A stretch of 64,000 nt of DNA, taken from Diphasiastrum complanatum (taxonomy: Eukaryota > Streptophyta > Lycopodiopsida > Lycopodiales > Lycopodiaceae). The notes beneath the pieces are model-generated. The model worked only from the letters and a program-made list of their open reading frames with translations. It was not told the origin of the DNA and did no database searches. The position numbers and the translations under genes were made by a program. The DNA lies in assembly GCA_029204225.1 (NCBI GenBank), contig CM055113.1:11124234-11188233 (forward strand), given 5' to 3'. How positions within the stretch are numbered: position 1 is the stretch's first letter; each line of letters begins with the position of its first letter. Below are positions 1 through 8,827 of the stretch, one piece after another.

Positions 1-71
1 GCCGCAAGCCCAACAAGAACCTGATCAAAGTCAGGCACGAGCGGAACAAGTCTTCGAGGGACTTGCGTGAA
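1..71 (+). pseudogene. Gypsy-1 pol, 5' fragment (interrupted by the DNA transposon)
   Basis: Read from base 2, this stretch encodes a peptide containing QEPDQSQ and EQVFEGLA. The same segment occurs just upstream of the reverse transcriptase in the gypsy copy at 59393-59290 (minus strand), with very similar DNA. In that copy it runs straight into MNLAEP; here MNLAEP reappears only at 8837. The intervening DNA is therefore an insertion. An in-frame TGA just before base 72 shows that the host element was itself decaying. Confidence 0.85.
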
Positions 72-108
72 CATTAGGGCCCTTTTTGGACTTAAAAAGT
101 GCCTCTTC
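72..108 (+). repeat. Left terminal inverted repeat
   Basis: Begins CATTAGGGCCCTTTTTGG and matches the reverse complement of 8791-8827 at 34 of 37 positions. The TIR is itself an imperfect palindrome (GGGCCCTTTTT against AAAAAG.GCC), so each end could fold into a hairpin. A further AT-rich palindrome, actaattataattagt, lies just inside it. Confidence 0.9.
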
Positions 109-396
109 ACTAATTATAATTAGTGTTAATGACGACACGTGTCCCAATAGAATATTGACAACTGAGAGGGAATGGTCCATATGACATGGCAAATTCAATG
201 GTGCAGATTAAATCAAGTGTGAGCCCACAAAGTACACCTCTAACATTAACCCTACATAAAGCAATAACTATGTCTACAAGTTAACATCAACTAGCATGTC
301 TATCTACTAGCAGCCTTATCCTAAGTGAGCCTAGTCCTTATTTCAAATTTTGAATGTTCACAAGCTTGTATCTCTCATCTCTCTCTCATTTTGTAG

Positions 397-511
<115 letters not shown>

Positions 512-608
512 ATACTCCACAGATATTCTATTTTTTTTTTTTGGTTCACCTTATCTGAAGATCTACACACTATTTCGCATATCCTACATTATCATTACAT
601 CATCCATT

Positions 609-1902
609 ATGGCCTCTACTCAATCAAGGAAGCCCAAGAATCAACTAGCTTCCATTGTTGCACACATCAAAGATTCTAATGAGCATTGGGTGCCCCATAC
701 ATTTTCAACTTTTGACTGGGTTTACATGCAACCATCGGGCAAAGGAACTCACAAGGTTGCAAAGAGAAAGCGAAACAACCAAGACTACCATTGGAAAGGA
801 AGGATCCACGAATTCAAGATCGACCAAAACGGCGAATACCTTGCAAATGTGCAATACGTATACATGCGTCGAGATATTTTATTGGATGTGGCTGTTGCTG
901 ATAGAACCATACAGTCACATTGTAGGTCTCACCTCTTTTATTCTTGTGTTAACTATTTTGTTTGAATTACTATTATGTCATTGTAATGGATAATAATGTT
1001 GCATTAATGCCTGGTGCAGATGTCTTTCCTTCAAATAGCTTCGACTGGCAAAACATGAAGTCCTTTATTGGAAAATTCTCCGCCATACATGAAAAATATG
1101 GAGAACTAATATATGGTGGTTTGGCATCCTCTGCCTTGATCAAAATGGGCATTTTCTTTTACGATCACATGTACGAAGTTCCAAAAAAAAACTTTGGCCA
1201 AGGCAAATTAGCACCAACTTCTGAGCCTGCAATCAATTCTCACGAGTGGCCATATGTTGACCAACTGACTATTGAATTAATGAAGAGGCAACTTCTCAAA
1301 GAAATTATTGGTAATATGAAGTCAACATTCGGATCCAAACGAGTCTACACTAGCATCTCTGTGCCGATCACCGTATTTGTTGCCATATTTAAGGCGGTCC
1401 CCTTTAGGAAAACAAACATGATGTGGGCATGGAAAGCAACAGAATCATCACTGTTGGACAACATATTTGTTGCATGGGATTCAAAGGAAATGGAGCATAA
1501 AGGAGATTTAATAAGGTGTAAGCTCTCTTGTGAAACAATGACCATAAGGTATCATATTTCACGTCAAACATGCTCCTTAAGTTTCATTTATAGGCGATAT
1601 AAGTTTGGTCATGGCCGATGGGACCCTCTGGACGCGGAGACGAATCAGCAAGAAGTGGAGATATCCATACATTTGCCCCATGATGAAATACGAGAAATTC
1701 ATATAAATAAGGAGTGCAGCCTAGAAGATCTTCGGCATATGCTTGGATTGACTTTTGTTGATGTGCCAGTAGATTTTGTCTTTACTCATAATGGACAAAA
1801 TGTGAGTCCCTAATTTCCATCAGATTCCTGAATTTTAAATAGTAATGTTGAATAAATATAGGATTATTAACTTTGTGTTTGGTTTTGCAGATACGGAGAT
1901 GA
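609..1902 (+). CDS. Transposon gene 1: BAH-like domain protein (three exons)
   Basis: Spliced from 609-921, 1020-1801 and 1891-1902: 1107 bases, 368 residues, no stop codon. Both introns follow GT-AG (98 and 89 bases) and keep frame (phase 1, then phase 0). The N-terminal ~100 residues resemble a BAH domain, a chromatin-reader fold: DYHWKGRIHEFKID, then an acidic-Gly turn and NVQYVYMRRDI match the usual 'yW.gRI.ei..d..G...v.vqW.yrpeDi' pattern by eye. Residues ~105-300 are unrecognised. The last ~60 residues (EIREIHINKECSLEDLRHML...FVFTHNGQN) look like a ubiquitin-like fold. This start was chosen because the codons upstream are microsatellite. It is the only gene of the element without a visible lesion. 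The BAH call is an inference; a plain unknown protein is the alternative. A role in chromatin recognition would suit its neighbour, the H3-like gene. Confidence 0.6.
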
Positions 1903-2325
1903 GCCGAAAAAAATCATGAATGTGTTTCATTTTTACAAACAGGGACATTAGGAGTCCAATGGGAATAAAGGATTTAATCTAATGGAAAATAGAAAACACA
2001 ATTAGTTGGTTGTGTTTTGACTCTATTCTAATATATTTGGTTACGATTTGACATTACTTTTGCGTTGTTACATTTTATATGCCTGTTACTTCATTTGTGG
2101 ATGTCCAAGGATTTTTACTCATGAGCCTAGACAAGAACATACTATATTTGAAAAAGAGGCCAAAACTTTTATAGAGACACTTACTAAAAATAGAACCCTT
2201 CACTATATAAGGGTGCTTGGGTCCTCATTTTTCCACTTCATCCCTTGAGTGTCAGAGTGTCAGTTTTTTTAAATTCTCTGTTTTTCATCTCTCGTGTTCC
2301 CTGATACGTTTTCAAAGGCTAACCA
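1903..2325 (+). other. Intergenic region with promoter of the H3-like gene
   Basis: Holds the 3' flank of gene 1 and the upstream region of the H3-like gene. A small open frame at 2048-2248 has no recognisable content. Confidence 0.5.
2204..2210 (+). promoter_or_regulatory. TATA box of the H3-like gene
   Basis: cacTATATAAggg matches the plant TATA consensus and lies about 120 bases before the first ATG of the H3-like gene (2326), leaving room for a leader of roughly 85-95 bases. A similar box (ctcTATATAAg on the reverse strand by symmetry) precedes gene 3. Confidence 0.55.
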
Positions 2326-3568
2326 ATGTCGGAGGATATGGGACGGACGAAACAAATGGCTAGAGATCCCAGAGTGACTGCATTGCTCCATAGGGATGCA
2401 CTAGCCACCCTCGATGAGAGAGAGAGACGGGAGAGCAGAAGCAGGAGTAGGAGACGCAGCCCTATAGCGTCTCAGGAAGATCCGGCCACTTAGCGTGAAG
2501 CTGAGGAGGACATGGCCCATACAACAGCTGCACAGGAGGACCAGACTGAGCAGCAGCAGCAGTAGCAGGACCAGCAACAGCAGCAACAGTAGCCAACACG
2601 AAAAAAAAGCCCTTCCCCGATGGCAACTGAACGGGAGGAAACAATGAAGTTCCTAGATGAGGAGCTTGCGGCATCGGGTGAGTTGCCGGTTCTGAATGAT
2701 TCTTTCTTCGACCCATTCCCACCAGCAATGGGCATGGACACATCAAATTTAGGCAAATCGGGGGACACCACACCCACCGTGTCACCTCCAAGTCACGGCC
2801 CGGTGATGGGTCCGATGATGTCGTTGCTGGTGGGTGGTCTTGATGAGGGCACTCCGATGTCGACCAAGGATGAAGCAAAAGGCGACCCATAGATGGTCAG
2901 AGAGAGGAGCACACGAGCGAAAAAGAAAGAATCCTCGCAAGGCTGGGTCTACATCAAAGCGACGAAACCCTGCAGCTCGGGAGCCATCACCACTGCCCAC
3001 ACCACCAACATCGCCTCCACCGCCTCCACCTCCTCCACCTCCACCGCCTCCACCTCCTCCACCTCCACCGCCTCCGCCCCCACCACCTCCACCGCCTCCA
3101 CCGTCACCTCCACCACCTCCACTACCACCAACTCCACCACCACCACCACCACCAAGTTCTGTCGTAGCTGGCCCAAGTAGGACCGTAGAGCGTCGCAGGG
3201 ATAGGCCGGCCCCTCGTGCAGCACCATGGGCTGGAAAGGAGCTCCGCAGGATGCAGCCACCACCTCCTCGACCACGTAGGAAGCGCAGGATCGCAAAGTG
3301 GCTCCAGGATATACGGAGCTATCAGAAGTTCGTAAAATTTTTGATCCCTAGGGCCCCTTTTGTGAGGCTTGTAAAAGAAATAGTCGATGAATTTTCCTTG
3401 GGGAACAGAGTTACGACAGATGCGGTGTCCGCAATACAAGAGTCTACGGAAATGTACCTAACACAGCTCTTTGAGGACTCATTTTTGTGTGCAATGCACG
3501 GGAAGAGAGTCACAATACTCCCGAAGGATCTCCACCTAGCTAGAAGGCTAAGGAGAGAGTGGAATTAA
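2326..3568 (+). pseudogene. Transposon gene 2: long-tailed histone H3-like protein (degenerate)
   Basis: The C-terminal 96 residues (3278-3565) are an H3-type histone fold. DIRSYQK, PFVRLVKEI, AIQE, YLTQLFED, LCAMHGKRVTI and LPKDLHLARRLR align with canonical H3 without gaps from the alpha-N helix to the C-terminus. Loop 1 has the length of ordinary H3, not the longer loop of CENH3. In place of the usual tail are about 315 residues: an RS-rich patch, a Q-rich run, an acidic stretch with FFDPFPP, a K/R-rich linker and about 50 prolines (3009-3155). Near the first Met is MGRTKQMARDPR, like the H3 tail ARTKQTARKS. The ATG at 2338 has the better context (G at -3 and +4) and would put Lys at position 4. 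In-frame TAG codons occur at 2491, 2563, 2590 and 2890, and the frame shifts by one between about 2880 and 2900. The fold itself is open from 2834 to 3568. It is presumably a nucleosome component, coded beside a BAH-like gene. Confidence 0.85.
3009..3155 (+). repeat. Polyproline-coding CCN repeat
   Basis: A cca/ccg/cct run coding an almost unbroken proline tract immediately N-terminal to the histone fold. Frames on other strands across it (Val/Glu, Trp or Ser/Thr rich) are shadows. Confidence 0.9.
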
Positions 3569-4009
3569 AAATATCATGTACATGATTTTATTTATAATAT
3601 ACTGAAGATTTGGTGTCAAGTATCTTGTAGAATTTTAGGTTGTGTGAATGCAAATTGTTGTGATTGAGTTTGATATCTGATTTCAGTACTGTTTATGTGA
3701 ATGCAGTCATTTGAAAATTTTAGTATCATCTATGTGAATGCAGTGATTTAAAATTTTTCAGTACTATGGGAATGGTAGTTTCTATGTCGTGGCATGGAAA
3801 TCACGCCAGGGCGCGACTAGGGGACGTTTGACCTGGTCAAACGGGCGCTGGTCGTGCCCTGGCGTGATTTCCATGCCACGTAAAAAAAGGAGGAGAAATC
3901 TTTATCAGAAAAAAAAAATTAAATTCTAAATTCAATAAATTAGCACATCATATAATGACAACAGAGAATTAGGAGAGTCCACAAGAAAAAAAAAGGACAA
4001 AATCTTTAT
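3569..4009. other. Intergenic region between convergent genes, with a long hairpin
   Basis: AT-rich sequence separates the stop of the H3-like gene (3568) from the stop of gene 3 (4010). It has short duplicated phrases (tatgtgaatgcagt, at about 3694 and 3730) and no coding content. Its main feature is the inverted repeat listed separately. Confidence 0.7.
3788..3880. repeat. Inverted repeat, 30-bp arms, with an inner palindrome
   Basis: 3788-3817 (cgtggcatggaaatcacgcc...) pairs with 3851-3880 at 29 of 30 positions. The 33-base loop contains a second palindrome (cgtttgacc t ggtcaaacg). The structure is GC-rich in an AT-rich background and lies exactly between two convergent genes, followed by an A-run at 3881. 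It could be a bidirectional 3'-end or insulator structure, a cruciform, or a small foldback insertion; the sequence does not decide. Confidence 0.85.
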
Positions 4010-5468
4010 TCACATTTGATCCATTTCCTTCAGAGAGGACTTCAGCTTCTCTGATGACAGTACTGGTTTTAACATTTCTAATGCTAATTTAGGAGCATCT
4101 CCCTCATCCTCATAAGGGCCAATTAAACTCGAGAGAATGAGCCAGGTCTCGAATCCAGGGCAAAAATCATTCAAAACGGCTTTTCGGAGGACACAGTAAG
4201 CCTTTGGCGCTGACGGTGACATGTCCAGCTCACCAATGTGCTTGGAGAGTGCTTTGCATTTAAGAAGCTCTGTCTGTCCATCTGGGCTGTACTTGTTGCT
4301 GAAGCAGAAAATAAAGTTGTTGGGCAAGTTCCCAATGTAGTGGGCCATAGACCTGTCCAGAGTTCCTGCTTCAACTTTCTCCCGAGAGCCACCCCTTCGC
4401 ATTGCAAATGCATCAAGCTCCACTGCATCCTGCATTTGGTTCAAATTATTGCAAAATGAGTATAATGAAGACAAAAAAACATAACAAACACATGCAAGTT
4501 GAATTGTTGGGTCAGACTTGCCTCGGTGCCTTCATCAATGTCTTCGGTTTGCGCAAGGTTAAATCCTTTGCCTTTGTACTTCACGTCAACAGTTTTCCCT
4601 TCGAGTACCTCGAATGGCCTCGTTTGAACTGGTGGTGGTTGAAGCGTTTTCAATTGGCAAAGCACCCTTGCCAGTGCTTGCTCGATGGTCTCCGTGTCAT
4701 GCCCGATCAGCTTCTTATACGTGTCGTCGGGCTGGGTGTGGTCGAAAGTGGAACTGCCATTTTGCAAATTTACCAATGCTGCCAGCATCTCATCTTCTCG
4801 CAAGCCGAGAATATGTTGCAAGTCATGCATGAACACATACTCCTGCCCATCAATGATGATTGGAGCAAGGCCATGGATTCGAAGCACGACATCATCGGAC
4901 TCATTTGTATCTTCTGGCTCCGCTGATGTGGATGCCCCTGTTGCCTCTTGCGCCACCAAGATTGCTTCGTGCTCCGCAGATAAATCTTCCTCTTCACCCG
5001 GGTCGTTCATCTCGTTCACCTGCTCACTAGGATTGTGTTTGTTGCTGGCCACAGTCGCTGGAAACTCATTAAGCAAAAAAATAACAGTAATCTCACGGAT
5101 AGAAACTTCTTTCCTACACTTTCAAGATCAAAAGTTTTCAGCTGATCCTTCGTCAGTTCCAAGTAATGATCGTTACCCAAGTGACTAATAAATCTGTTGA
5201 GATGAGCGATAAAGGGTCTATCTCCTTTCCATATATAACTAAGCAAGTTATATGGAATCCACATGATAGTTGAGCCAGGAATTTGTATGGCATAAGGCTT
5301 CAAAGTTTCATCTATATACTCACTCACGTACGTGAATGCATCCGCATTAGCCCGTAGAGTGGCAAGCGTGTTGATTCTACCGGTAAACATACAATAAATA
5401 CGATCTAACTGATCTAAAAACTCTGTGGGGGCTAGCAGATTGGCCAACTCTATTTTAGGGGATGACAT
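4010..5468 (-). CDS. Transposon gene 3: unknown protein (three exons, GC-AG intron)
   Basis: Exons 5468-5097, about 5019-4522, and 4429-4010 give about 429 residues in one frame with no stop. Intron 2 (4521-4430, 92 bases) is GC-AG with the strong donor GAG|GCAAGT and acceptor ATGCAG|GATG. Intron 1 starts at 5096 (TCC|GTGAGA). Its acceptor is probably the CAG at 5022-5020 (77 bases); an acceptor at 5065 would leave only 32 bases. The start is the MSSPKIE Met at 5468; an upstream in-frame Met is at 5528. I recognise no family. Visible parts: a hydrophobic N-terminal half (LLAPTEFLDQLDRIY...WIPYNLLSYIWKGDRPF), an acidic Ser/Glu/Asp linker (DPGEEEDLSAEHEA), and a C-terminal third with YIGNLPNNFIFCF and a WLILSSLIGPYEDEGDAPK segment. 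It may serve transposition, or be cargo. Confidence 0.6.
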
Positions 5469-5592
5469 TGTTATGCAACTAAGAACACTAATTGACCAGC
5501 AAACTAGTAGTCTAATTGAACAAGACAAGCTAAATTACGAGGAAACAAATTTCAACAAAGCAAGAAGTGACAACAAAATGAAAACCCCCACT

Positions 5593-5600
5593 CTTATATA
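5593..5600 (-). promoter_or_regulatory. TATA box of transposon gene 3
   Basis: On the minus strand this reads ctcTATATAAGag, about 125 bases before the ATG at 5468, the same spacing as for the H3-like gene. It lies in the 255-base gap after the transposase stop, so gene 3 has its own promoter. Confidence 0.55.
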
Positions 5601-5723
5601 GAGGGACGTGTATCCAAAAATAGATATTATTTTAAAACCAAATAAAATAATTTCTATTATCCAATTCGACAGTAATATTTATCACAAAGGAATATTCGAA
5701 TTACAATTCAGCATAAATTGTTT

Positions 5724-8412
5724 CTATTCCATCTCATTAGTTTCCGTAGTTTCTCTAGCGCTGTTTTCCAAAACATTGGATGTTGGTGTCCTCGGCATCC
5801 ACCTCTTTCCAACTCGGACTCTAGACATCCTCCATTCTTGATGCCTTGTTCTAGCATTAGAGGATTGCCATGCTGTCTTTCTGACTGAATTTGAATTGGA
5901 GATCATTGAACACAACTCTTCAGTTCTTGTGTTTTGAAAGTGTCCTCGGTCCAAAACTCCTCTGTAAAACCATTGGAATATCTCAACCAATGCATTGCTA
6001 AGACCCTTTCCTCCGCCATGCCGTGAATTTTTGAAATACGCAGCCTTTGCCTTGTAATGACTCTTTTCCATGCCTTGCGTATTCCAAATAGCTAATGGTC
6101 CATAGGTTTTCATAAACCAAGGTCCATGAGCATAGAAGATGTGTTGTTCATAGAAAATTTGTATTAGTTTAAATCTTTACAAATACACAAATATGAAAGT
6201 AAAAAATATGAGACACACATACCATATAGTGAGTTATGTGTGTTTCTCCCCATGCATCGATCATCAATTCAGTAAATGTTTTGACTTCTCTTGCGTATCT
6301 ATCCAAATCTTCATCTCTCACAATCTTTTTGTTGATAGTTTGTGACAAGGCATCAAATGCTTGCCAAACCTTAGCACGTGTACTTGCCATGCGAGGATAT
6401 GAGCCAATATTTGTTGTGCATTGACATATTTTTCTCCAGTACTCCCATTCAACATTGCTTTCACGTGCAGTATGATTTGACAATAGGTGTCTCGCTTTCG
6501 CACCACCCATTGAAACTTTTGCTGGAACATCTTGCGTTTTTTCACTCATCTCAACGTCTTTGGTAAGACTCACGTGGCCCCCGTGCAATCCCATATCGGA
6601 TAAAATTATCTCTAGATTTCTAATGCTAACATCTGCTCTTGATTTGGGCTACATGTTCCATGCGTAACAACAATGCAAAAATAATAATTTGTCCAGTATT
6701 CGTAATTCACCATGCATTGTGCAAAAATGGACTCTTTCGAGAGGAATGTTCAACACAGGACTCCAGGCTTTGTCTAGATTGTGCCTATTTGGTGGAAGAC
6801 GTTGGTTGCAATTCAAAATACTTTTGTTCCGCCCAGATTCAAACATACAATATATACAAAAATTCTTTGCATTTGCACCGAGACCACAACCGTACATGCA
6901 TTTCAAAGTCTTCAAATCAGCAGCTAGGTGCCATTCTACAACAAAGCTTTCTCCTTCAACATTGAGCAATTTGCCTTCATTTTGTGCATGTATTATCTTA
7001 GATATACTACATTTTTCAAATAGCCACTCCAGTACGTCGTGAGACTCCTTAGGAACTTCAAATACAGCTATCCACCATATGTGATTTTCATATTGCACGC
7101 TAAATTCTTTACAATAACTTTCGCCAAACTGTTGCAATTCACGATTCATCAAGGTGATTGTGACACGTTCAAGTATACGCCCTTTTACCATTTCTGCTTC
7201 GTCCAACTTAATAACAAATATAACTTTACCTCCACAATCTGTAAAACAGAAATTTCATTACTAAAACATATTAGTTGAAGAAAAGCATACAATTCAAAAC
7301 TGAAATCCACAATAAATGTTCTTACCATTTGTTCTAACTTCGTAATGTCGGATCATCATCGCTTGGACATTTTCCAGATCTAAGAATATATTATTGCCTT
7401 GATGATAATGAAAACATGTCGAAGGTCCTTTCTTCTTATTGGTTACTGTAAAAGAATCCTCAATATGTTGAAACTCTCCTAATTTAGAGAGCAATATCGA
7501 ATTGCATTCTCGTTTGGCGGATTCGACAAGTTTATAAGTAGGTATTATTTGATGGCATTTTAACCCATTTTTGTCAGAGCGTTTCATATACTTCTTCAAA
7601 GCTCTATACCCCTTGCAACTCACACCTCCTTGGTCACATGCGTACACCATCTCTTTAACATTTGGATTTGGCTTGAACTTGTCGACTAGCTTTTTTGCAA
7701 TTATCAAGCGAATTGAATCACTTGTTTCATCTTCCACAATCTTAATCAAATCTTTACCCTTCAAAAAATGTTTCATATATTTTTCGGCAATAAAATCTTT
7801 TCCAACCGTCTTTTTCAATAACTCTTTTGTGTCCCTCATACGTCTTTTATTGGCACCACCACCTGGTGCCAAAGCTTCTAGTTTGTGTCTCTTAGTGTTT
7901 TCATTTTCTGCTTGCTGATCCATCAAGGCTCTACGCTTTCGTTGTAAGCCATATATTGTCCTCTGAAATATACTGATTGAAGATTGCAATTCTTCAATTT
8001 TTGTGACAGAACTGGCAAGCTCTATTTTCAAACCATTTATCTCCTGCTCCAATCTCATATTTATTCCATGCAATGACTTTAAATTGTCATTCATACTCAA
8101 TATATGAATGTTTGCCATATTTTCCAATGTCTCAGCTTGAATTCTTCGAGAATCCATTGCTTGACAATAGCCAAGCAGTCCATTCCGACCATCCCCAACG
8201 AACCTTAACAAACTATGTACATCAGAAAATTTAGGAGCATCTACCAGTGGATTATGAGGGTATAAATCACCTCTTACCCATAGGTCAATATGTTTTTTTC
8301 CTTCTAATCTCCAACAATGCATGTCATACGGATTTAAGTTAACAGCCCATGCAGCTTTGGTGGTTGCATAATCCTTCTCTAACTTCACATGTATGTGATA
8401 CTTGGTTGTCAT
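5724..8412 (-). pseudogene. Transposon gene 4: probable transposase, RAG1/Transib-like catalytic C-terminus (one TAG)
   Basis: Exon A is 8412-7326 and exon B 7238-6223; they join in frame across an 87-base GT-AG intron (AATG|GTAAG...TTACAG|ATTG). Exon C is 6174-5724; its phase does not fit, so an indel is likely. Total about 850 residues. Exon A has a coiled coil (roughly residues 85-160), a basic patch (RKRRALMDQQ) and a CDQGGVSCKGYRALKKY segment. Exon B starts ...VIFVIKLDEAEMVKGR, then has a Cys pair (FCIYC) after ADLKTLKCMYGCG, VHFCTMHGELRILDKLL, and ends HITHYM. Exon C has GPLAIWNTQGMEKSHY. The last two match, in order and spacing type, the RAG1 segments IT.Y and G...W...G.E that carry the third catalytic acidic residue. 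I cannot fix the other two acidic residues. One in-frame TAG (6651-6649) interrupts exon B. The call rests on motifs and on its place in a TIR element. Confidence 0.6.
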
Positions 8413-8463
8413 CTTGAAGATGTCGAATTTCCCAAAAGAATCTATGTAGAACAGTAGAAACAC

Positions 8464-8790
8464 ACCTTAATCAACCTTGTGTCAAAGTTCCATGTAAACT
8501 AACCATGATATAAGCTTTATTAGGCATATACTAGTTTCCATCCCTAGGGTCCTATTGTAGTTAGGACAATGAAAGGTCGTCCTATACTAACCCTACTCTA
8601 GTTGTAATTTGTAACTTACCTATTAGTTGCCTATTATAGTCTATGCAAATAACCTACAATAGTCTATGAAAATGAGACCTACATTTAGGCCTTAACTCTT
8701 GCTCACCTTGCATGGTAACCCAAGGTAAAGGTGCCACGTAGGATTGATTAGCACTAAATTAATTATGATTAGAAAACTTGTTTAGGCAAG
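8464..8790 (-). other. Upstream region of the transposase gene
   Basis: No coding content. It has short repeated phrases (tatagtctatg/aatagtctatg, tagttaggac/gtcctatac). A splice-acceptor-like ttctactgttctacatag at about 8451-8434 on the minus strand suggests that a non-coding first exon may lie here. No good TATA box was found. Confidence 0.45.
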
Positions 8791-8827
8791 GAAGAGGCCC
8801 TTTTTGATTCCAAAAAGGGCCCTAATG
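8791..8827 (-). repeat. Right terminal inverted repeat
   Basis: The inverted partner of 72-108, ending AAAAAGGGCCCTAATG. Its own sequence ggcccttttt-gattcc-aaaaagggcc is a perfect 10-bp-arm hairpin. The gypsy host sequence resumes directly after it (catagccaatgaatc). Confidence 0.9.

Noticed and set aside
72-108. Transib, CACTA or hAT assignment from the ends
   Set aside because: The TIR begins CATTAGGGCCC, which fits none of their terminal signatures.
922-1019. Alternative donor AG|GTCTCA at 924 for intron 1 of gene 1
   Set aside because: It would put the next exon out of frame with an early TAG; CATT|GTAGGT keeps the frame.
2949-3296. Minus-strand Val/Glu-rich and Trp-rich frames, and a plus-strand Ser/Thr frame
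   Set aside because: Shadows of the polyproline-coding tract of the H3-like gene.
3278-3565. The histone fold as a centromeric CENH3
   Set aside because: Loop 1 has the canonical H3 length and the alpha-2 region lacks CENH3-type residues; the tail is also not CENH3-like.
5065-5096. A 32-base intron in gene 3 ending at TTAATGAG
   Set aside because: Shorter than plant introns can be; an in-frame acceptor giving 77 bases exists at 5022-5020.
4402-5188. Plus-strand frames over gene 3
   Set aside because: They span the introns and exons of the minus-strand gene without domains or conservation; antisense shadows.
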